Origin: Ardenticatenaceae bacterium
Lineage (GTDB): Bacteria; Chloroflexota; Anaerolineae; Promineifilales; Promineifilaceae
Direction of reading: 5' to 3'
DNA length: 36,761 bases
Assembly: GCA_020634395.1 (NCBI GenBank)
Contig: JACKBU010000036.1
Span: 1 to 36,761, forward strand
The translations under genes and the position numbers were made by a program. Below are positions 14,860-23,336 of the stretch, piece after piece (positions within the stretch are counted from its first letter, which is position 1; each line of letters begins with the position of its first letter). The notes beneath the pieces are model-generated. The model worked only from the letters and a program-made list of their open reading frames with translations, had not been told where the DNA came from and searched no databases.

Positions 14860-14941
14860 AACCCAAAATCCCGCGGTAAACTTGCAGCAAAGGGAAGACT
14901 CGCAAGTTTTACCCACTGAAAACCGCAAAGAAGAGGTGTAC

Positions 14942-16981
14942 ATGTTAACTGGAATCGAAAAACTTCTATTTGTACTGCTCATGGTCTTTTCCCTGGTAGC
15001 CACCTATTACACCTTCGGCCAGGTGGTCAGAATTATCTCACGCGGACAGGGCAAACTCCATTTCGACCACTTACCGCAGCGTATGATGACCGGTCTCGTA
15101 GCCCTTTTTGGTCAGGGCAATATCATTAAACGCCGGCCTTTGGCTTCCCTCTTTCACTGGGGCGTCGCCTGGGGCTTTATCTTCTATTTCCTCGTCAACT
15201 TCCTGGACATCCTCGAAGCCCTCATCCCCAACTTCCGCCTGCCCGATAACATCGTTACCAATGTCTACCACCTGCTGGCCGACTTATTCAGCGTTGCCGT
15301 GTTGGTGGGCATTGTTTTCTTCCTCGTGCGCCGCTTCGCTTTTCAGGATAGAGCGCTCAAGATTCGCGAAAACGTCGTCGTACATCCTAAGGCCCGCGAA
15401 TTGGGCGGTATCAACCGCGATTCGCTCATCGTCATCGTCTTCATATTCCTGCACGTAGGCAGCCGCCTGATGGGCTCCGCTTTCCTCAACGCTGCCGAGG
15501 GGCCAAACCCCTGGGAACCCTTCGCCACCTTGATTGGCAGCGGATTGGCCAGTCTGCCGGAGAGCGCACTTGTTGCTGGATGGCATATCTTCTTTTGGAT
15601 AGCGGTAGGGCTGGTGCTGCTCTTCCTGCCCTACTTCCCCTACACTAAGCACTTCCACCTGATGGTCGGTCCCTTCAACTTCATGACCAATCCGGAACGG
15701 ACCTATCTGGGGCAGTTGTTTACCCTCAATTTCGAGGATGAGTCCATCGAACAGTTTGGCGCGGCCGATTTGTTTGATTTGGAGCAAACCAAGCTGGTGG
15801 ACGCTTTTGCCTGCATCATGTGTAATCGCTGCCAGGAGGCATGCCCGGCCTATGCTACCGGCAAAGAACTTTCGCCGGCCGCTCTGGAAGTCAACAAACG
15901 GTATTACATCCGCGACAACATGGCGACTTTGGCGGCAGGCGGCAGTGTGAACGGGGCTAACGGCAATGGGGCTGGCCTGCCGCTAATGGATTTGATGATC
16001 AGCGAGAGCGCCGTGTGGGCCTGCACGGCCTGTGGCGCGTGCATCGAAGCCTGCCCGGTGGGCAACGCGCCCATGCTGGACATCATGGAAATTCGCCGCG
16101 ACCAGGTGTTGATGGCCAGCGCGTTCCCGGATCAACTCAAAGGCGCGTTTGTAGGCATGGAACGTACCGGCAATCCCTGGCAGTCGAAGGAAAGCCGCAT
16201 GGAATGGGCTGCCTCGCTGCCGTTTGAGGTTCCGCTGGTGGACGAAAACCCAGATTACGAATATCTGCTGTGGGTAGGCTGCGCCGGGGCCTTTAATCCG
16301 GATTCGCAGGCGGTAGTGCGGGCTGTGGCGACCATTTTGCACGAAGCGGACGTGAGCTTCGCCGTGCTGGGCGATGCGGAAACCTGCACCGGCGATTCGG
16401 CCCGGCGCGCCGGGAATGAATACCTCTTCTATGAAATGGCGATGGGCAACATCGAAACGCTAAATGCGGCCGGAGCCGATCAAAAGAAGATTGTGACGAG
16501 CTGCCCGCACTGCTTTACGACCATTGGCAAGGAATATGGCGAACTGGGCGGTCATTATCAGGTGTTCCACCATACCCAGTTGATTTCTGATTTGGTGGGG
16601 AAAGGGAAGCTGAGGCTGAACGGCCGTTCCCTCGAAAAAGTCACCTTCCACGACCCCTGCTACCTGGGCCGGCACAATGGCGTCATTGATGCGCCGCGTG
16701 CGGCGCTGGCACAAGCCGGGGCAACGCTGCTGGAAATGGACCGCAACAAGAAGAATTCGTTCTGCTGCGGCGCGGGCGGCGCGCAAATGTGGAAGGAAGA
16801 GGAACCGGGCACGGAAGCGGTGAACATGAACCGCTACCGTGAAGCCCACCACACTGGCGCAGATACGCTGGCCGTCGGCTGCCCCTTCTGTATGACGATG
16901 ATGAAGGATGCCAACCGTGAAGAGGGCGAACCGATGCAGGTGAAGGACGTGGCAGAGATCGTGGTGGAGGCGATGAAGTAG
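14942..16981 (+). CDS. Membrane Fe-S oxidoreductase, HdrD/EMO-like
   Basis: The 679-residue protein combines three parts. First is an N-terminal membrane domain of about five helices, resembling the nitrate-reductase gamma/HdrE type (about residues 1-240). Next are two [4Fe-4S] motifs: CIMCNRCQEACP starting at Cys 291 and CTACGACIEACP starting at Cys 361. Last are two CCG cysteine-rich domains, with ETCTGDSARR, TSCPHCFTT, DPCYLGR, CCGAGGAQMW and GCPFCMTMM. This architecture matches the DUF224-type membrane proteins that pass electrons between electron-transfer flavoprotein and (methyl)menaquinone in fatty-acid oxidation (EMO). That specific role is inferred; no etfAB genes are in the window. 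The ATG at 14942 has AGAGGTG just upstream. An open frame further upstream only covers the promoter region. Confidence 0.87.
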   Translation: MLTGIEKLLFVLLMVFSLVATYYTFGQVVRIISRGQGKLHFDHLPQRMMTGLVALFGQGNIIKRRPLASLFHWGVAWGFIFYFLVNFLDILEALIPNFRLPDNIVTNVYHLLADLFSVAVLVGIVFFLVRRFAFQDRALKIRENVVVHPKARELGGINRDSLIVIVFIFLHVGSRLMGSAFLNAAEGPNPWEPFATLIGSGLASLPESALVAGWHIFFWIAVGLVLLFLPYFPYTKHFHLMVGPFNFMTNPERTYLGQLFTLNFEDESIEQFGAADLFDLEQTKLVDAFACIMCNRCQEACPAYATGKELSPAALEVNKRYYIRDNMATLAAGGSVNGANGNGAGLPLMDLMISESAVWACTACGACIEACPVGNAPMLDIMEIRRDQVLMASAFPDQLKGAFVGMERTGNPWQSKESRMEWAASLPFEVPLVDENPDYEYLLWVGCAGAFNPDSQAVVRAVATILHEADVSFAVLGDAETCTGDSARRAGNEYLFYEMAMGNIETLNAAGADQKKIVTSCPHCFTTIGKEYGELGGHYQVFHHTQLISDLVGKGKLRLNGRSLEKVTFHDPCYLGRHNGVIDAPRAALAQAGATLLEMDRNKKNSFCCGAGGAQMWKEEEPGTEAVNMNRYREAHHTGADTLAVGCPFCMTMMKDANREEGEPMQVKDVAEIVVEAMK

Positions 16982-17024
16982 CTGTTCGTTGTTGGCTGTT
17001 AGCTATTAGCTGTTGGCTGTTAGA
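16982..17024 (+). repeat. GCTGTTAGCTATTAGCTGTTGG simple repeats
   Basis: Repeats built from GCTGTTAG, TTGGCTGTTAG and related units directly follow the Fe-S oxidoreductase stop. Unlike other blocks, no clear inverted copy is present. The remainder of the gap to 17146 holds an ACGGCCGT palindrome (17082-17089) and the ribosome binding site of the next gene. Confidence 0.55.
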
Positions 17025-17146
17025 GAGGGGTAGGCGTGTACGTCTACCCTTTTGTTTTGGGACTATGGGGGGATGGCGCAAACGGCCGTTTGCCCTACCA
17101 TTGTCTCTATACTCGTCTCAATTCACCCACGATGGAGGTCTTGCTT

Positions 17147-18358
17147 ATGCAGCGTTTTGCGCTTTTCTTGCTCCTCGTCGCCGCCCTCATCGCCCCCACC
17201 GTATTCGCCGATGGTGCGCCAGCGGACGGTCCGGTTGTGCCCGGTACACCGGACAATTTGGAGGGGATAACGGCCGTTACCGCCGCCACCTTCGAAGAAC
17301 AGGTCCTGGAGCTGGTCAACCAGGAACGCTGGAATAACGGCCAGCTTCCCCCGCTAAAAGGCAACACCCTGTTAGATGCCGCCGCCGAAACCCACAGCGA
17401 CAACATGGCCGTTCGCAACTTCTTCGCCCACTGCGACCTGGATACCAAAACCTCACCCTGGGATCGCATGGAAGCTGGCGGCTACACCGGCTGGAACTAC
17501 GCGGCCGAAAACATTGCCGCCGGCTACGGCACCCCCGCCGAAGTCATGAACGGCTGGATGAACAGCTCCGGCCACCGGGCCAATATCCTGTCCACCAATG
17601 TGCGCGAGATTGGCATCGGCTACGTCTACCAATCAAATGACACCAACAACATCCGCTATGATGCCGGCAGCTGCACTCCCGACGCCGGCGGCCACGGCCC
17701 GTTTTTCCGCTTCTGGACCCAGGATTTCGGCCGTATCAGCAGCGTCATGCCCGTGGTGATCAATCGCGAAGCATATGAGGCCACCACCCGGCAGGTGAAC
17801 CTATACATGTACGGTGAAGGATGGGCCACGCAAATGCGCTTTCGCAATGAAAACGGGAACTGGTCGGCCTGGCAGCCGTATCAGGCCAACAGTTCGTGGC
17901 AGCTCAGTGACGGCAGTGGTATTAAAACTGTCTTCGCCGAAATCAAGGATGGCAGCGGTAACGTCCGCAGCGCCGATGATTCCATCGCGTTGAGTCTGCC
18001 CGGACCAGCCCTGGCAGTTTCCGCTTCAGAATTGAGCTTTGCCTTACAAAGCACCGGAGCAGTTAGTCAGACAAGGCAGTTGACTATCCAAAACACAGGG
18101 GGAGAGCTGCTCACCTGGAACCTGTCAGAGGAACCGGCCGCCAGTTGGTTAAGCGCCAACGTGACCAACGGCACCGTTCCGAGCGGTGGCAGTACTACCC
18201 TCACCCTGACCGCCACCCGCAGCGGACTGCTGCCCGACGTGTATGAAACCACACTACGCATCGATGGCGGCAGCGCCGCCAATTCACCGCAGTCGGTCAC
18301 CGTCACCTTTTTGCTGACTGAGCAACAACCAGTTTTCTTGCCAATGGTGGTGAGATAA
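17147..18358 (+). CDS. Secreted CAP/SCP-domain protein
   Basis: The 403-residue product starts with a signal peptide (MQRFALFLLLVAALIAPTVFA). A CAP domain covers about residues 45-200, with the family pattern of two His and two acidic residues visible in ETHSDNMAVRNFFAHCD, AENIAAGY and SSGHRANILS. Bacterial CAP proteins are secreted, with mostly undefined roles. A middle region of about 90 residues is Trp/Asn/Ser-rich and may be a carbohydrate-contacting module. A BACON-like beta-sandwich (about 300-390) follows. The protein ends in PVFLPMVVR, a terminus very similar to that of the M14 peptidase in this window. ATG 17147 is preferred over 17132 because GGAGG (17135-17139) sits seven bases before it. 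A 23-bp hairpin lies after the stop. Confidence 0.9.
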   Translation: MQRFALFLLLVAALIAPTVFADGAPADGPVVPGTPDNLEGITAVTAATFEEQVLELVNQERWNNGQLPPLKGNTLLDAAAETHSDNMAVRNFFAHCDLDTKTSPWDRMEAGGYTGWNYAAENIAAGYGTPAEVMNGWMNSSGHRANILSTNVREIGIGYVYQSNDTNNIRYDAGSCTPDAGGHGPFFRFWTQDFGRISSVMPVVINREAYEATTRQVNLYMYGEGWATQMRFRNENGNWSAWQPYQANSSWQLSDGSGIKTVFAEIKDGSGNVRSADDSIALSLPGPALAVSASELSFALQSTGAVSQTRQLTIQNTGGELLTWNLSEEPAASWLSANVTNGTVPSGGSTTLTLTATRSGLLPDVYETTLRIDGGSAANSPQSVTVTFLLTEQQPVFLPMVVR

Positions 18359-18363
18359 GACTA

Positions 18364-18412
18364 CGCCGGTTAGATTGGTCCAATCTGTGAGATTGGACCA
18401 ATCTAACCGGCG
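18364..18412. terminator. 23-bp perfect intergenic hairpin containing AGATTGG-CCAATCT
   Basis: The segment 18364-18386 pairs perfectly with 18390-18412 around a 3-base GTG loop. It lies between the convergent CAP and DPP-IV-like genes and should block transcription from both, although there is no T-run. The arm contains AGATTGGTCCAATCT, one base different from the 15-bp terminal repeat of the element at 9756-9975. It may therefore be the joined ends of that element without its interior. Confidence 0.75.
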
Positions 18413-18432
18413 CGAATCAGACATCGTAAACT

Positions 18433-20580
18433 CTACAAATTCCGCCCAAAATAATCTCGAATTTGCTCCTCCATAAACACGCGGTCGGCCAGGCTGCGCG
18501 GCGAGTGGCGCTCGTCGGGGAAGAGCAGCAGGTCGTAGGGCTTGCGGGCGCGGATGAGGGCATTGATGAGGCGGGCCGTGTGCCGGAAATGGACGTTTTC
18601 GTCGATCAGGCCGTGCACCAGCAGCAGCTTGCCCTGTAGATTGTCGACGTGGGCCATCACGCTGCCCTGCGTATACCCTTCCGGGTTATCTTGCGGCGTG
18701 CCCATGTAGCGTTCGGTGTAGTGGGTGTCATAACCATCGTAGTGAGTGACGGGCGCACCGGCCACGGCGACCTTGAAGGTGTCCGGGGCCTGCGCCAGAC
18801 ACATGGCGGCCATGTAGCCGCCATAGCTCCAACCGTAAATGCCTACTCGCGCCGGGTCGGCCAGGCCCTGCTCCACCAGCCAGCGCACACCATCCACCTG
18901 ATCTTGCACCTCGATGATGCCCATGCGCCCCTTAATCCAGCCTTCAAAGGCCAGACCGCGCCGGGCGCTGCCACGATTGTCCAGCACGAAAACGAGAAAG
19001 CCCTGCTGGGCCAGATATTGGGCGCGCATGCTGGCCGTCACCTGCCAGCTGTTCTTGACCATTTGCGCGTGCGGGCCGCCATAAACGTGGACGATGGTGG
19101 GATAAGGGCCGCTGCCCGCCGAGGCTGGCGGACGATAGATCGCGCCGTACAGTTCTACACCATCCCGGCTGTGCAAGGTGACGATTTCCGGCGGCTGTAA
19201 ACTCAGGCGTTCGAGGCGCGGGTCCTGGTTGGCGACGATGGTTTGCAGGATGGCGCCATCGTCCAACGAGCAGAGGCGCACGACAGGCGGCGTGTCTTTG
19301 CTCTGGTAGACGTCGATAAAGCGGCGACGGGCCAGATCGATAGTGGGGGCGTGGCTTCCCGGCTCGCGGGTAAGGCGGCGCGGCGCTTCGCCGGAGAAGG
19401 AGACGGCGTAGAGATGGGTTTCCAGCGGGCTGTCGAGGGTGGCGGTGAAGTAGATGGACTGCGCCTTTTCGTCTACGGCCGTTATCCCCCCCACCAGCCA
19501 CTCGCCCTGCGTGAGCGGCCGTTCCAGCCGCCCATCCGCATCGTAGAGATACAGGTGCATGAAGCCAGTGCGCTCCGAAGCCCAGAGGAAACGGCCGTCT
19601 TTTAGCGGCTTAAACAGGTCGTGGAGGTTGATCCAGACGTCGCTGGTTTCCGTGAGCAGGGTGCGTTTTGCACCCGTTTCCACGTTGAACTCCACCAGGT
19701 CCAGCCGGGTTTGGGCGCGGTTTTCGATCTGGGCGGTGAGACGGCCGTTCGGCAGCCACTTCACCCGCGCCAGATAAATATCCTCGTCGTCGCCCAGGTC
19801 CAGCCACAGCGGGTCGCCGCTGTCGCGGCCGACCACGCCCAGGCGCACTTTGGCGTTGGGCTGCCCGGCAAACGGGTAGCGGTGGTCTTCCTGCGCGCCG
19901 TCGCCGGTCTGGTCTTTGCCCTGGTGAACGATGCGATAAACCGGGATGTGGGTCTCATCGACCTCGGTGAAAGCCAGCCATTGGCTATCCGGCGACCACC
20001 AGTAGCCTTCGCGGCGAGCCATTTCTTCCTGGGCGATGTATTCGGCCAGGCCGTGCGTGCGACCGGTGCCGCGCGCGCCGCGCGTCAGCTGGCGCGGTTC
20101 GCCATCGGCTACGGGCAGGACGTACAGTTCGCAGTCTTGCACAAAGGAGACCCACGCGCCGTCGGGCGAAAAGCGCGGGTCGAGCAGCGGCGAGCCGTTG
20201 CCGTCTACCAGCAGTTCCAGTTCGGCATCGGGGCCGTTTTGCAGGTAGAGGTTGCCTTGCAGGGGGATGAGCAGACGGCCGTTTTTCCCCCAGGCGTAAC
20301 TGGTAATGCCCAGGCTGTGCTGGCGCAGCCGTTCGCGGCGCAGCTTTTCTTCCAGCGAGAGGCTGTCTTCGGTGTCGCCGCCGCCGGGCGGGGCGATGAG
20401 GGTGCGGGCCACGGCCGTTTCCGGGTCGTAGGCCCACAACTGCTGCGAGAGGCTGTCCGGGCCGCTAAACAGGTAGGTGATCAGACGGCCGTCCGGGCTG
20501 AAGGCGAGCGATTGGGGAACGGCCGTGCCCGGCAGGGGATAGGTGGCGACATCTTCAAGGGTAATGGGTTGGTGGGACAT
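18433..20580 (-). CDS. Dipeptidyl-peptidase IV-like S9 prolyl peptidase
   Basis: This 715-residue protein has an N-terminal beta-propeller (FSPDGRLITYLF, FSPDGAWVSFVQ and similar blades, about residues 20-450) and a C-terminal alpha/beta hydrolase domain. The catalytic triad is visible: Ser near residue 585 in GWSYGGY, Asp near 660 in HGLIDENV and His near 692 in DERHSPR. The AQEEMARREGYWWSPD segment carries the Glu pair that binds the substrate N-terminus in DPP-IV, so removal of N-terminal dipeptides is likely. There is no signal peptide, which suggests a cytoplasmic enzyme finishing peptide breakdown. On its strand CAGGAG stands just before the ATG at 20580. It follows the ABC-F gene by 80 bases of simple repeats, so the two may be cotranscribed. 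Confidence 0.92.
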   Translation of the reverse strand: MSHQPITLEDVATYPLPGTAVPQSLAFSPDGRLITYLFSGPDSLSQQLWAYDPETAVARTLIAPPGGGDTEDSLSLEEKLRRERLRQHSLGITSYAWGKNGRLLIPLQGNLYLQNGPDAELELLVDGNGSPLLDPRFSPDGAWVSFVQDCELYVLPVADGEPRQLTRGARGTGRTHGLAEYIAQEEMARREGYWWSPDSQWLAFTEVDETHIPVYRIVHQGKDQTGDGAQEDHRYPFAGQPNAKVRLGVVGRDSGDPLWLDLGDDEDIYLARVKWLPNGRLTAQIENRAQTRLDLVEFNVETGAKRTLLTETSDVWINLHDLFKPLKDGRFLWASERTGFMHLYLYDADGRLERPLTQGEWLVGGITAVDEKAQSIYFTATLDSPLETHLYAVSFSGEAPRRLTREPGSHAPTIDLARRRFIDVYQSKDTPPVVRLCSLDDGAILQTIVANQDPRLERLSLQPPEIVTLHSRDGVELYGAIYRPPASAGSGPYPTIVHVYGGPHAQMVKNSWQVTASMRAQYLAQQGFLVFVLDNRGSARRGLAFEGWIKGRMGIIEVQDQVDGVRWLVEQGLADPARVGIYGWSYGGYMAAMCLAQAPDTFKVAVAGAPVTHYDGYDTHYTERYMGTPQDNPEGYTQGSVMAHVDNLQGKLLLVHGLIDENVHFRHTARLINALIRARKPYDLLLFPDERHSPRSLADRVFMEEQIRDYFGRNL

Positions 20581-20589
20581 GTGAACTCC

Positions 20590-20660
20590 TGTAGATAGTT
20601 GATAGTTGTTAGTCGATAGTGGGGGAGGTAGTTATCCGTTAACTGTTAACTGTTGCCCGT

Positions 20661-20662
<2 letters not shown>
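20590..20662. repeat. AGTTGATAGT / TTAACTGTTAACTG simple repeats
   Basis: The gap between the ABC-F stop and the peptidase start holds two simple motif families in a row: TAGTTGATAGTTGTTAGTCGATAG and TTAACTGTTAACTGTTGCC. Both families occur at other junctions in this window. No promoter is obvious. Confidence 0.6.
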
Positions 20663-22562
<1,900 letters not shown>

Positions 22563-22633
22563 AGGCCAATTATCTCCAGACTGCCCAACTCATCAAGCCG
22601 ATTCCAGCCCGCGCCCTTCCCCGCGCAGAAACT

Positions 22634-22860
22634 GCTGATCCGCTGCCAGAAATGGTCTATCCGTCGCCAGAAATGAGTTATCCGCCGCCAGAAATGACTT
22701 GTCCGCCGCCAGAAATGACTTATCCGCCGCCAGAAATGATTTGTCCGCCGCCAGAAATGGTCTATCCGCCGTCAGAAATCACTTGTCCGCTGGCAGAAAT
22801 GACTGATCCGCTGGCAGAAATGATTGATCCGCTGGCAGAAATGACTGATCCGCAAGAATG
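22634..22860 (-). repeat. Array of 21-bp units upstream of the ABC-F gene
   Basis: Ten consecutive 21-base units (22634-22843) and a partial one are the same family as the array at 9995-10309, here on the minus strand. On that strand the units start CATTTCTGGC and continue with GGCGGA, then six variable bases. The array points toward the ABC-F gene start, 72 bases away. Reading the plus strand gives a heptapeptide repeat (YPPPEMT, later DPLAEMT), matching the minus-strand reading of the other array. I regard the open frame as a by-product of the 21-base period. Confidence 0.9.
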
Positions 22861-22864
22861 CGTG

Positions 22865-23056
22865 CTTTCAGATTGGGTAGGGCGAATGCCTATGCGCCAC
22901 ATTCAGATGTCTCGGGTGGCCTCGCCGGGGCGTAAACGCTCCGGCTGGACAACAACGCCGGTTGAAACCGGCTTTTGTTCTTTAAGCCCGGTTCACCGGG
23001 CGTTGTTTTGCAGCCTGGGGCTTTAGCCGCCGGCAAAACGGGCCGCAGGAACCGCC
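22865..23056 (-). repeat. Multi-hairpin intergenic element, copy A of a tandem pair
   Basis: This 192-bp copy starts with CTTTCAGATTGGG. It carries the same hairpin set as 9756-9975 in reverse orientation: a GTAAAC-centred hairpin near 22932-22952, GCCGGTTGAAACCGGC, GCCCGGTTCACCGGGC, flanking ACAAC/GTTGT, and GGCTTTAGCC. Relative to the 9.8-kb copy, one stem base pair is changed on both sides (G:C to T:A), so pairing is kept. It contains no gene. Confidence 0.8.
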
Positions 23057-23243
23057 CTTTCAGATTGGGCAGGGCGAATGCCTATGCGCCACATTCAGAT
23101 GTCTCGGGGCCTCGCCGGGCGTAAACGCTGGCTGGATAACAACGCCGGTTGAAACCGGCTTTTGTTCTTTAAGCCCGGTTCACCGGGCGTTGATTTGCAG
23201 CCTGGGGCTTTAGCCGCAGGCAAAACGGGCCGCAGGAACCGCC
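23057..23243 (-). repeat. Multi-hairpin intergenic element, copy B of a tandem pair
   Basis: This is a near-identical direct duplicate of the preceding copy, with a few small deletions (for example in the GTAAAC hairpin region) and substitutions. It is followed by the first 13 bases of a third copy (23244-23256). The two central hairpins and the GGCTTTAGCC hairpin are intact. The rest of the gap to 23336 contains one ACGGCCGT (23273-23280) and the ribosome binding site of the next gene. Confidence 0.8.
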
Positions 23244-23336
23244 CTTTCAGATTGGGAAATGGGGTATCGCACACGGCCGTTCTGCGGTAAACTACCCGCC
23301 ATCTTTACACTTCTCACCACCATAAAAGGAAGTCCC

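Noticed and set aside
14678..14941. An 88-residue N-terminal extension of the Fe-S oxidoreductase
   Set aside because: It covers the divergent promoter region and the coding start of the opposite gene; the ATG at 14942 has a ribosome binding site and starts the first membrane helix.
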